This document shows positions 1-7,044 of a DNA stretch of 10,589 bases, piece by piece. Positions within the stretch are counted from its first letter, which is position 1, and each line of letters starts with the position of its first letter. The translations under genes and the position numbers were made by a program. This stretch comes from Bryobacterales bacterium (lineage in GTDB: Bacteria > Acidobacteriota > Terriglobia > Bryobacterales > Bryobacteraceae): contig DNFG01000060.1 of assembly GCA_003487005.1 (NCBI GenBank), positions 567-11,155 on the forward strand, written 5' to 3'. The notes beneath the pieces were generated by a model. The model made no database searches. It worked only from the letters and a program-made list of their open reading frames with translations, and had not been told where the DNA came from.

Positions 1-424
1 ACACCCGCCCGTAAACCCGCGCCGCCTTCACCATCTCCGCCGCCTCTTCGCGCAACCGGCACAGCGGCTTCTCCACGTAAACATCCTTCCCCGCCGCCAT
101 CGCGTCCACCGAGTGGTCCTTGTGCCAGTGGTCCGGCGATCCCACCAGCACCATGTCCACTTCCTTCATCTCCAGCAGCCTCTCGTGATGGACGAACGCC
201 CGCGCCCCCGGCGCCTTCTGCTGCGCCGCGTCCGTCTTCACCGCGTACACATCACAAACCGCCCGGACATCCACCGCGCTGTCCCGCTGGAACAGCGTCA
301 TCACATACTGGCCCCGCCCGCCCGCGCCGATCAGCCCCAGTCCGATCCGCTCATTCGCCCCCAGCACGCGCGAGTACGACACCGCTGTCATCGCCGCCGC
401 CCGCGCGGCAGTCCGCCGCGTCAT
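1..424 (-). CDS. Gfo/Idh/MocA family oxidoreductase, N-terminal part (cut by window edge)
   Basis: This is the N-terminal 141 residues of an NAD(P)-dependent sugar or cyclitol dehydrogenase. The Rossmann nucleotide-binding motif GAGGRG lies at residues 33-38, just after the GANERIGLGLIG stretch common in the exported members of this family. The family EKP motif is at 118-120 (VYVEKPL), and its lysine is a conserved active-site residue. The leader starts MTRRTAARAA and has two arginines, so Tat export is plausible, though its hydrophobic core is weak. The ATG shares its A with the TGA stop of the upstream DUF1080 gene (TGATG). GGAG sits 5 nt before it, which points to translational coupling. 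The C-terminal substrate domain lies beyond the window, so the substrate cannot be judged. Related enzymes oxidise sugars at C3, such as ThuB on trehalose. The family call is secure; substrate and export are inference. Confidence 0.93.
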   Translation of the reverse strand, partial: MTRRTAARAAAMTAVSYSRVLGANERIGLGLIGAGGRGQYVMTLFQRDSAVDVRAVCDVYAVKTDAAQQKAPGARAFVHHERLLEMKEVDMVLVGSPDHWHKDHSVDAMAAGKDVYVEKPLCRLREEAAEMVKAARVYGRV

Positions 425-1092
425 CACGGCTCCAACTCCTTCACCGCGATGTTCCGGAACCGGTGGAACCCGCCCGGCGTCCACCGCGACTTCGGATTGT
501 TCGGGTCGCTGCGATGCGCCTGCACCGCGATCATCCCCGACGTTGCCCCGTCAATCAGATGGTTCTCCGGCGACTGCCAGTTCACGATCTGCTCCCCGTT
601 CAGCCACACCTGAATCAACGGCACATCCCCCGTGATCCGCGCCCGGATGTGGTTCCACTCGCCCTTCTTCCAGAACGTCTGCCACTGCCGCGCCTTCTCG
701 TTGTCCGGCTTCACCCCCTTCAACCCTTCTCCGTAAATCCCGCCCACCGAGCCGCCTTCCAGGTAGTCGATCATCACCTGATACCCCTGCCCCTTCTCGT
801 TCGACCGCAAAAACAGACCCCCGTCACACCCGAAATCCGGGTTGATCTCGATCGATACCTCGAAATTCCGGTACTGCTTGTCCGTCAGCAGAATCCCCCC
901 GTTGCCCGGCTTGTCCTGCGTCACCATCAACACGCCATCCTTCACGCTCCACGCGCGCGTGTCGCCGTGGTGGTTCACCTCACTGATGTGCCACCCGGTC
1001 GTGTCCCGGCCGTTGAAGATCGGGGTGAACCCCCCGGGAATGCCCTGCGCGAACAGCGGCAGAGCCAGCAGTGAAAGAATAGCGAAGCGCAT
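424..1092 (-). CDS. Exported DUF1080 (3-keto-disaccharide hydrolase domain) protein
   Basis: A 222-residue protein with a signal peptide (MRFAILSLLALPLFAQ), so it probably acts in the periplasm. The rest is one DUF1080 domain, a concanavalin-like beta-sandwich. It opens with FNGRDTTGW (26-34), continues with a W-V-DG-L segment (W48 to L55) and the core GGLFLR (91-96), and closes with GFHRFRNIAVKEL. The length is normal for a single-domain member. Some family members hydrolyse 3-keto-glycosides, others are uncharacterised, so the exact substrate is open. The start is supported by AAGGAG about 5 nt upstream. The gene lies 33 bp after the polymerase gene and overlaps the Gfo/Idh/MocA gene by one base. 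An oxidoreductase making 3-keto sugars paired with a DUF1080 hydrolase would form two steps of one pathway; that pairing is inferred from neighbourhood. Confidence 0.93.
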   Translation of the reverse strand: MRFAILSLLALPLFAQGIPGGFTPIFNGRDTTGWHISEVNHHGDTRAWSVKDGVLMVTQDKPGNGGILLTDKQYRNFEVSIEINPDFGCDGGLFLRSNEKGQGYQVMIDYLEGGSVGGIYGEGLKGVKPDNEKARQWQTFWKKGEWNHIRARITGDVPLIQVWLNGEQIVNWQSPENHLIDGATSGMIAVQAHRSDPNNPKSRWTPGGFHRFRNIAVKELEP

Positions 1093-1114
1093 AAGTCTCC
1101 TTCAGTCGCTTCAC

Positions 1115-1120
1115 ATTGTA
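1115..1120 (-). promoter_or_regulatory. Possible -10 element (TACAAT) before the DUF1080 gene
   Basis: TACAAT lies in the 33-bp gap after the polymerase gene, 22 nt before the DUF1080 start codon. Transcription starting about 7 nt downstream would give a short leader that keeps the AAGGAG ribosome binding site. No good -35 hexamer is visible at the usual spacing. It may be an internal promoter separating the sugar genes from the polymerase, or chance. Confidence 0.3.
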
Positions 1121-1125
1121 TATGG

Positions 1126-4100
1126 TCAGGCGGGCACCGGGAACAGCCGCGAGGCGTTCAGCGCAAACCCCCGGCGGTTGTCGAATGGATCCACCTGCGC
1201 TTCCACCGCCACCACCGGCTGCACCGTCAAATGCCCGTAATCCTGATACACCCGGCTGAACAGCGAAACCTCCACGAAACCCGTCCAGTCCGCCAGGGTC
1301 AGGAATTTCATCGGCCCCGATGCCGTCGTGTGATGCCGGTCCGCCACGATCAGCCCGCAAACCCGGACCGTCTGCCCATACCAGCGCTGTTGTTCCCGCT
1401 CCAACTGCGCCGTGGACAGATACCGGTCCCAGGCGATCCGCGGCCCCGTCGCCGCCAGCGGGTGCAGCGATACCGGAAACCCCAGCACCTCCGTCTCCCA
1501 GCGGGCACACGCCTCCGGCGAAACCGCGAACGACTCCGGCAGATCCGGCGCGAATGCCGGCGCCCCCCGCCCCCGCTCCGCCACCGCCGCCAGCCTCTGC
1601 AACCGCCAGAACAACCGCCCCCGCGGCTCCCCAAACACGTCCAGCGCCCCCGCCTTCAACAGGTTCAGCCACTCCGCCCGCGATGGCTGCCCCAGCCGGA
1701 AGAAATCCCCCAGTTCGGCAAACGGCCGGTGCCGCAGAATCCGGTCCAGCGTCCCCTGCGTCAGCCCCCGGACCTGGTCCAAAGGCAGCCGGATCGCCCC
1801 CTCTTTCACCAGAAAACGCCGCGGGTCCGACAAATGCAGGCACGGCGGCAGAAATCGCGCTCCCGCCCGCAGCGCCTCCAGGACATAAAGCAGCGGGCGG
1901 TAAAATCCCCGGCGCGACGTCAGCACCGAAGCCAGAAACTCCACCGGGTACCGCGTCTTCAGCCACGCCCCCTGAAACGCCTCCACCGCGTAAGCCGCCG
2001 AGTGCGCCTTGTTGAACATATAACCCGCAAAATCGTGCAAAAGCCCCCAAACTGCCTCAATTTCGGCCTCCGTGCGCCCAAGTTGACGCGCGTGCTCACG
2101 GAAAGTCTCCCCCAACGCCTCGATCCGCGCCCGGTCCTTGTTCTTCACCAGCGCCCGCCGCAGCAGGTCCGCCATCCCCCACGGCATCCCCGCAAAGCCA
2201 TTCGCCACCAGCAGAATGTGCTCCTCGAACGCCATCAGCCCGTACGTGTCCGCCAGCAGCGGTTCCAGCGACGGATGCGCGAACGAAGGCGGCTCCAGAC
2301 CCTGATACCGCCGCGCAAACTCCCGCTTCTTCCCTTCATTCGCCGCCCCCGGACGGATAATCGACTCCACCGCCGTCAGGCAATCAATATCCCGGCAGTT
2401 CGTCATCACCAGCAGGCTCGTCATCGCCGGCGATTCAATGTGAAACACCCCCCGCGCCCGGCCCGAGGCGATCATCTCCCACGTCGGCGCGTCCGTCCAG
2501 TCCACCTGCTCCAGCGACGGGCGCGGCAGGCCCGCCTCTTCAATCGTGTCCAGCGTCTCCCGCAGCACCGTCAGCCCCGCCTGGCCCAGCAGGTCCAGCT
2601 TCAGCAGCCCCAGTTCCTCCACGTCGTCCATCGTGTAGTGCGTCGTCAGCAACCCCTTCGCGCTCTCGAACAGCGGTAGCCGGTCAGCCAGCGGACGCCC
2701 GCTGATCACCAGCCCGCAAGGATGCATCGCGAAATGCCGCGGAATCCCGTCAAACTGCCCCGCCAGGGCCAGCACCGTCCGGTATGGCTCCTCGTGCATC
2801 GGCAGATCCCGGCATTCCGGCATCGTCTCGAACGCCTCCCGCGCATCGCCCGTGTAATGCGGCAACCGCGCCGTGAACCGGCGCGCCTCCCGCTCCGGAA
2901 TGCCATACACCTTCGCGATCTCCGCCACCGCCGAGCGCCCCTGAAACGTGTGCAGCGCCCCAATCATGGCGACGTGACCCTCGCCATAACGCTCAAACAC
3001 GTGCTGGACCACCTCGTCGCGCCGGTCCCAGGGCAGGTCCAGGTCAATGTCCGCCAGTTTCGCGAACTGCATCCGCTCCCGGTTCAGAAACCGCTCGAAA
3101 CAGAGGCCAAACCGGAACGGGCAGACATTCGAAATCCCAAGCAGGTAGCAAACCAGGCTCCCCGCCGCCGAACCGCGCGCCAGCGTCGCAATCCCCCGCC
3201 CGTTCGCCCACTCCACCAGATCGGCAAACACCAGAAAATACTCGGCATAACCGACCTCCTCGATCACAGCCATCTCCCGCGTCAGCCGTTCGCGGACTTC
3301 CGCCTTCGGCATGGCTCCATAACGCCGCCGGAGCCCGTCTTCGGTCTTCTGGCGCAGCAGCGCCAGCGGGTCCGCGCAGGGAAACGCCGGAAAATGGATG
3401 TCGCCGAGGTCGAAATCAAACTGGCAGCGCTCGGCAATGCGCAGCGAGTTCGCCAGCGCCTGCGGAAGCCCGCCAAAGTACCGCTCAAGCTCCTCGGGCG
3501 AGTGGAAGTGGTAGCGCCCCGGAGGCAGCTTGGCCGGGTGCGCCTGATTCAGCAGGGTCAGTGTCCGGATGCTCTGGAGGACGTCGAAGCGGAGGCGGTC
3601 GCCGGGCGCGAGGTAGTGGGTATCCGCGGCGGCGGTCAACGGAATCCGGTGGCGGCGCGCGAGATCGGCGAACAGGCGCGCGATCCGGAGGTCGTCGTCG
3701 TGATGGGGGGCGATCGACAGCGCCAGATTGCGCCCGTAAATCTCCCGGAGTTGGGTGACAAGCGGTTCGGCTGGCTGATTCCGCCGAAGCGCCTGAGCAA
3801 CCGCCGAACGGGGTCCGGCCAGGCAGATCAGGCCGGCGGAATGTGCGGCAAACACCTCGATCGGGAGGCCATCCGGGTGCTCCACGCGGGCCGTCAGCAG
3901 GCGGCAGAGCTGGCGGTAACCCTCTGCGTTTTCAACGAGAAGGACGAGCGATGTCCCATCCGCGCAGGTGACTTCCGAACCGATGACGGGGTGGATGCCC
4001 GCGGCGCGGGCCTTCTTCCAGAACTCGATGGCTCCCGCGAGAGTGTCACGGTCGGTGAGCGCGGCGGCGGGGTAGTTGTGGCGGACGGCAGAGGCAACGA

Positions 4101-4170
4101 GAGCATCAATCGACAGCGTGCTGTCGAGCAGGGAGAACCACGAATGCAGATGGAGGGCGGCAGGCGGCAT
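1126..4170 (-). CDS. dnaE: DNA polymerase III alpha subunit family protein (short, DnaE2/ImuC-like)
   Basis: A 1014-residue C-family DNA polymerase. The N-terminal PHP domain shows HLHS (7-10), TDRD (39-42), GSE (64-66) and a DTHYL segment (183-187). The palm follows, with ARGSAAGSLVCYLLGI at 331-346, the DIDLD pair of catalytic aspartates at 374-378, and the third aspartate in KLDLLG (D526). The fingers contain FNKAHSAAYAVEAF, and an OB-fold lies near the C-terminus. It is shorter than replicative DnaE (about 1160) and stops soon after the OB-fold, so the tau-binding region is missing. That suggests an accessory, possibly error-prone, translesion enzyme like DnaE2/ImuC. However, the ETEVLGFPVSLHPL segment looks more like DnaE1, so the subfamily is uncertain. 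PHP motif II has Arg where active PHP sites have His, so proofreading is doubtful. No imuA or imuB is in the window. The ATG is the first possible start (in-frame stop just upstream) and has no Shine-Dalgarno; it lies inside a long inverted repeat. Confidence 0.93.
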   Translation of the reverse strand: MPPAALHLHSWFSLLDSTLSIDALVASAVRHNYPAAALTDRDTLAGAIEFWKKARAAGIHPVIGSEVTCADGTSLVLLVENAEGYRQLCRLLTARVEHPDGLPIEVFAAHSAGLICLAGPRSAVAQALRRNQPAEPLVTQLREIYGRNLALSIAPHHDDDLRIARLFADLARRHRIPLTAAADTHYLAPGDRLRFDVLQSIRTLTLLNQAHPAKLPPGRYHFHSPEELERYFGGLPQALANSLRIAERCQFDFDLGDIHFPAFPCADPLALLRQKTEDGLRRRYGAMPKAEVRERLTREMAVIEEVGYAEYFLVFADLVEWANGRGIATLARGSAAGSLVCYLLGISNVCPFRFGLCFERFLNRERMQFAKLADIDLDLPWDRRDEVVQHVFERYGEGHVAMIGALHTFQGRSAVAEIAKVYGIPEREARRFTARLPHYTGDAREAFETMPECRDLPMHEEPYRTVLALAGQFDGIPRHFAMHPCGLVISGRPLADRLPLFESAKGLLTTHYTMDDVEELGLLKLDLLGQAGLTVLRETLDTIEEAGLPRPSLEQVDWTDAPTWEMIASGRARGVFHIESPAMTSLLVMTNCRDIDCLTAVESIIRPGAANEGKKREFARRYQGLEPPSFAHPSLEPLLADTYGLMAFEEHILLVANGFAGMPWGMADLLRRALVKNKDRARIEALGETFREHARQLGRTEAEIEAVWGLLHDFAGYMFNKAHSAAYAVEAFQGAWLKTRYPVEFLASVLTSRRGFYRPLLYVLEALRAGARFLPPCLHLSDPRRFLVKEGAIRLPLDQVRGLTQGTLDRILRHRPFAELGDFFRLGQPSRAEWLNLLKAGALDVFGEPRGRLFWRLQRLAAVAERGRGAPAFAPDLPESFAVSPEACARWETEVLGFPVSLHPLAATGPRIAWDRYLSTAQLEREQQRWYGQTVRVCGLIVADRHHTTASGPMKFLTLADWTGFVEVSLFSRVYQDYGHLTVQPVVAVEAQVDPFDNRRGFALNASRLFPVPA

Positions 4171-4198
4171 TAGTGTATATTATTACACTACTGCCGCC
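4163..4198 (-). promoter_or_regulatory. Near-perfect inverted repeat over the dnaE start codon (RNA hairpin and/or operator)
   Basis: Two 15-nt arms pair at 14 of 15 positions around a 6-nt loop. On the + strand the left arm is GGCGGCA, T, TAGTGTA (4163-4177), the loop is TATTAT, and the right arm is TACACTA, C, TGCCGCC (4184-4198). The only mismatch is 4170/4191. In a minus-strand transcript the arm holding the dnaE start codon (A at the mismatch, then UG and the next two codons) is paired, and no ribosome binding site is exposed. The AT-rich 20-bp core is also a good candidate site for a dimeric repressor such as LexA, but it matches no phylum-specific box I can name with confidence. No U-tract follows, so it is not a standard terminator. 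Confidence 0.75.
4177..4182 (-). promoter_or_regulatory. Possible -10 element (TAATAT) for a leaderless dnaE transcript
   Basis: TAATAT lies at -12 to -7 relative to the A of the dnaE ATG, exactly where a -10 box would be if transcription began at the start codon. It sits within the loop and inner arm of the inverted repeat, so a bound repressor would block it. No recognisable -35 hexamer lies 16-18 bp upstream, where the sequence is GC-rich. Confidence 0.4.
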
Positions 4199-4204
4199 GC
4201 CGGG

Positions 4205-4633
4205 TTACTTCGCGGGCATGCGCGCGGACTGGTGGCCGACCAGTTGCCAGTCGTTGCCGTTCTTGCGGAAGACGTGAAGGAAGGCGAGGACCATCTCCTG
4301 CTTTGAACCATCGGCCGCCTTGGTCTGGAAGAACGCCCGGCAGAAGGCCATGGCCGTGTTCGCATCGAGCATTTTGACGCGGATGGACTCGTAGTTGATC
4401 TGGTAGTACTCGGCTTTTCCAGTCTTGAGCGCGTCGATGTATGACTTCTTGGTATCGACGAGGCCGTTCGAATGGGAGTAGATCAGGTCGTTGGCGAGAA
4501 CCTTCTCGAGGACCGGGTAATTCTTGCCGGTCACGCCGGAGGCCCAGGCGCGTTCGGCGGTTTCGATGGATTTCTCGTCGGCGAGAGCAAGGCCCGCGGC
4601 GAGCGTCAGGACGAGGAAAATGCGGCTGAGCAT
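4205..4633 (-). CDS. Exported DUF4440 / NTF2-like (SnoaL-type) small protein
   Basis: A 142-residue protein with a clear signal peptide (MLSRIFLVLTLAAGLALA, then DE). The mature part has the short NTF2-like alpha+beta cone fold: an N-terminal helix with the ERAWASGVTGKNYPVLEKVLANDLIYSHSNG pattern in two pieces (about 27-57), a KKSYIDALKTG segment, and strands ending VFRKNGNDWQLVGHQS (about 123-138). This H-x-NG and W-x-LVGHQS pattern is typical of DUF4440. Members include ketosteroid-isomerase-like enzymes and non-enzymatic binding proteins, and no substrate can be assigned here. It starts 4 bp after the ThuA stop and ends 34 bp before dnaE, so it is probably cotranscribed with both. Its only Shine-Dalgarno candidate (GAAGG) is about 12 nt from the ATG, whereas TACAAT sits 6 nt before it. 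Confidence 0.9.
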   Translation of the reverse strand: MLSRIFLVLTLAAGLALADEKSIETAERAWASGVTGKNYPVLEKVLANDLIYSHSNGLVDTKKSYIDALKTGKAEYYQINYESIRVKMLDANTAMAFCRAFFQTKAADGSKQEMVLAFLHVFRKNGNDWQLVGHQSARMPAK

Positions 4634-4637
4634 GGCG

Positions 4638-5465
4638 CTATTGTACCTTCACAATGCCGCGGTAGGGGACATTGATGTCGAGTTTGCCCTTCCAGACCGG
4701 AACAGGCCGGCCGAGAGCCCAGTGGATGCCATTGATCGTGAGCCGTTGCATGGCTTCGAGGGAGAAATCCTCGGGATGACCGAGCGTCGTAAAGAAGACT
4801 CGGCCTTTGTGGGGGTTGATCCAGGTCCAGGCGACGGGATTGGGGTTGGCGGGTCTGCTCGGTTCGCGGGCGGTGCCCATCAGCAACACCTGGGCATCGG
4901 CGGCGGGCCATTTGGGTTCCACTCGATAGAGCCAGCTACGGACATGGAATTCGCGGTCCACACCGGTCAGAATCGGGTGCTCGGAGGCGGCTTTGACGTC
5001 GGTGGTGGATTTGTGGCCGTAGTGGGTGTGACCGTCGGCCCCCCAGCCGGGAGGCGCGCCGAACGCTTCGGACGCCCAGCCGTTCCAGGCAATGAGGGGG
5101 TGGTCCTTCGGGTAGTTGAACGAGTGAGTCGAGGTGCGGAAGCCCACAAGGGGCTTGCCGGATTTGACGTAAGCGTCGATGTGGGCCAACTGTTCGGCGG
5201 GAAGTTGACGCCACCGGAGATAGAAAACCGCGAGATCGGCGGTTTTGAGCGCATCGAGGCCGGGGATATCGGTTTCCCCGTTCTGGTCGGGGGCGGATTT
5301 CAGAATGGTGCAGCGGAGGCCGTAGTCCTTCTCGAGGGCGGCGGCGATCAGGGGCAGAGTTTGTTCGCCCGAATATTCGTGGTCACCGAGGACGAAAACG
5401 ACATGCGGTTTCGGCTGGGCGAAGGCGGCGGCCGCCAGGAGAAAGAAGGCGAGAATCGGCTTCAT
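4638..5465 (-). CDS. Exported ThuA-domain protein (trehalose-utilisation / glutamine-amidotransferase-like fold)
   Basis: A 275-residue protein with a signal peptide (MKPILAFFLLAAAAFAQ). The rest is a ThuA domain, a class I glutamine-amidotransferase-like fold without amidase function. Visible landmarks are VVFVLGDHEYSGE (22-34), LAVFYLRWRQLP (78-89), GKPLVGFRTSTHSF (103-116), a GHTHYGHKS segment, HPILTGV, and RVFFTTLGHPEDF near the C-terminus. An in-frame ATG 14 codons upstream was rejected because it would bury the signal peptide. ThuA works with the Gfo/Idh/MocA dehydrogenase ThuB in trehalose catabolism through 3-keto-trehalose in Sinorhizobium. In Acidobacteriota and Planctomycetes, ThuA-like proteins recur near DUF1080 and Gfo/Idh/MocA genes, as here. 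The biochemical role is still inference. It begins 20 bp after the S10 peptidase stop and has no clear ribosome binding site. Confidence 0.92.
   Translation of the reverse strand: MKPILAFFLLAAAAFAQPKPHVVFVLGDHEYSGEQTLPLIAAALEKDYGLRCTILKSAPDQNGETDIPGLDALKTADLAVFYLRWRQLPAEQLAHIDAYVKSGKPLVGFRTSTHSFNYPKDHPLIAWNGWASEAFGAPPGWGADGHTHYGHKSTTDVKAASEHPILTGVDREFHVRSWLYRVEPKWPAADAQVLLMGTAREPSRPANPNPVAWTWINPHKGRVFFTTLGHPEDFSLEAMQRLTINGIHWALGRPVPVWKGKLDINVPYRGIVKVQ
4640..4645 (-). promoter_or_regulatory. TACAAT 6 nt before the DUF4440 start (possible leaderless promoter)
   Basis: TACAAT overlaps the end of the ThuA gene and is separated from the DUF4440 ATG by 6 nt, the spacing of a -10 box to a transcript starting at the A of the ATG. 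The -35 region is not recognisable. The same arrangement precedes the fucosidase and, with 7 nt, the S10 peptidase. Confidence 0.35.
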
Positions 5466-5485
5466 GGCAGTTACGGTATCAGAGA

Positions 5486-6970
5486 TCACTGCAGCGGCGC
5501 GGCCCACTGCAGAAACGCTGTAGCGTCTCTCTTCGTGGCCGCGAGCGCCGGCAGGTGGATGTAATACATGTGGCCCGCTTCGTATTCGTGAATGCGGATA
5601 TTGGCTTTCACCTCGGGGGCGAGGCCCATGTGGTCGAGCGTGTAATAGGCCGCGAAGTACGGGGTGGCCATGTCATAGAAGCCGGCGCCGAGATAGACCT
5701 TCATGTGGGGGTTGCGGGCGAAGGCGGCTCGAAGAGCGTCGGAGACATTGACATACTCGCCTTCGGAATTGGAGTTCCAGCGCTGGATGCCCCCGCCGAG
5801 GATGTGGTACTCAACATCGGATTCATAGCCAAGTTCGGCACGCACATAGTGATTGAAGGCCGCGGTATAGGGGGGCCGGATAGCCGACATCGAGGGGTCG
5901 AACTCGTAGGTGGCGGCGAGCGAACGGGGGCCGGGTCCGGTGAGGCGCGAATCGAGGCGGCCCACGAGCAGGTTGCGGTCGCGCAGCAGCGCCCGGTTGA
6001 AGTAGGGCAGGGAGATGCGAAGTTCGCCCTGGTCCACGAATTTGGCATCAAGGCCGGTGTACGCGGCGAGTTGGGCCGCGGTGGACTGGCGTTCGGCGGG
6101 AGTGAGGGCATCCCCTTTCGCCAGCGCTTCGGAATAGGGACCAAGCGCCCACTTTTCGACTTCCTTGAGAAGGTCTCGCAGGGGCCGGCGCTGGAGGTTG
6201 GCGGGAAGGCGTTTGTGGTAGTGGGCCGTGGCCGTGTACGTAGGAAGGATCAGAGGATAGGGGAGGTCATTTCCAGAGGTGAAGCGGGCCGTCTGGAAGT
6301 TCAGGATCGTCGAGACCAGCGCAATGCCGTTGAAGGCGATCCCTCTGTCAATGAGGTGGCCGGCAAGCCCGGCGGCGCGGGTGGTCCCATAACTTTCGCC
6401 CACAAGGAAGAGAGGAGACAGCCAGCGCTTGTGGCGCGTCAGATACAGGCGGATGAACTCGCCGACGCTCTGAATATCGCCATTGCGGGAGGTGAATTTG
6501 GCAAGGAGGTCGGGTTTGACAGCCCGGGAATAGCCCGTACCCACGGGGTCGATGAACACAATGTCAGTTTCGTCCAGCCAGGTCTCTTCATTCGGGACGA
6601 GCTGGTAAGGGGCGGCGGGAAGTGCCCCGTCATCAAGCATTTTGGCGCGTTTGGGGCCGAGAGCGCCGAGATGGAGCCAGACCGACGACGAGCCCGGGCC
6701 GCCATTGAAGCTGAACATGAGGCGGCGTTTGGCGGGGTCCGTGACGCCATCGAGGGTGTAGGCCATGTAGAAGATATGAGCTTCGGTGACGCCCTCGGCA
6801 TTGCGAATCGGCATCAGGCCCGTGGTCGTGGTGTACTTGAGTGTGCGCCCCTTGAGGGTGATCTCGTGCTGGCGGACGACGGGGGTTTCGTCAGGGGTCT
6901 TGGGGGCGGGAGCCTGGTTCTGTTGGGCGAGAAGGGGGAGTGCGCAGAGAGCAAGGAAGCAGCGAAGCAT
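5486..6970 (-). CDS. Exported S10 family serine carboxypeptidase
   Basis: A 494-residue alpha/beta-hydrolase peptidase that removes C-terminal residues from peptides, probably in the periplasm. The signal peptide is MLRCFLALCALPLLAQ. Family landmarks are in order: the oxyanion loop FNGGPGSSS (88-96), DPVGTGYSR (141-149), the nucleophile elbow GESYG with Ser193, Asp433 in GFYDMATP, and His467 in YEAGHMYYIH. All three catalytic residues are therefore present. The open frame continues 71 codons upstream, but that part has no family similarity and crosses the palindromic intergenic element. Of the two close ATGs, the one at 6970 was chosen because the other overlaps the TACAAT element. The gene heads the minus-strand series and is divergent from the DUF72 gene across 362 bp. 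Peptide scavenging is the likely role. It is the most strongly identified gene on this strand. Confidence 0.95.
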   Translation of the reverse strand: MLRCFLALCALPLLAQQNQAPAPKTPDETPVVRQHEITLKGRTLKYTTTTGLMPIRNAEGVTEAHIFYMAYTLDGVTDPAKRRLMFSFNGGPGSSSVWLHLGALGPKRAKMLDDGALPAAPYQLVPNEETWLDETDIVFIDPVGTGYSRAVKPDLLAKFTSRNGDIQSVGEFIRLYLTRHKRWLSPLFLVGESYGTTRAAGLAGHLIDRGIAFNGIALVSTILNFQTARFTSGNDLPYPLILPTYTATAHYHKRLPANLQRRPLRDLLKEVEKWALGPYSEALAKGDALTPAERQSTAAQLAAYTGLDAKFVDQGELRISLPYFNRALLRDRNLLVGRLDSRLTGPGPRSLAATYEFDPSMSAIRPPYTAAFNHYVRAELGYESDVEYHILGGGIQRWNSNSEGEYVNVSDALRAAFARNPHMKVYLGAGFYDMATPYFAAYYTLDHMGLAPEVKANIRIHEYEAGHMYYIHLPALAATKRDATAFLQWAAPLQ

Positions 6971-6977
6971 ACAGGCC

Positions 6978-6983
6978 ATTGTA
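6978..6983 (-). promoter_or_regulatory. TACAAT 7 nt before the S10 peptidase start
   Basis: The hexamer ends 7 nt before the ATG at 6970, so transcription would begin at or within a base or two of the start codon. It overlaps the alternative ATG at 6979, which argues against that start. No clear -35 box is seen. Confidence 0.4.
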
Positions 6984-7044
6984 GGTGAAGGCGCGAGCGT
7001 CCAGACAGGCGTTTCGGGGCGGAGCGACAGGAAGCATTCCTCCC

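Noticed and set aside
980..2050. Minus-strand open frame of 356 codons
   Set aside because: It lies in another frame of dnaE and gives Gly/Ala-rich sequence typical of off-frame reading in high-GC DNA. The dnaE frame carries all polymerase motifs.
2722..4173. Plus-strand open frame of 483 codons opposite dnaE
   Set aside because: It is an Arg-rich antisense shadow with no recognisable domain; dnaE on the other strand is well supported.
4163..4198. The dnaE inverted repeat as a rho-independent terminator
   Set aside because: The loop and inner stem are AT-rich, no U-run follows on either strand, and the arm contains a start codon.
4640..4655. Small inverted repeat ATTGT, 6 nt, ACAAT before the DUF4440 gene as an operator
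   Set aside because: Arms of only 5 bp are expected by chance, and one arm is explained by the TACAAT element and the other by ThuA codons.
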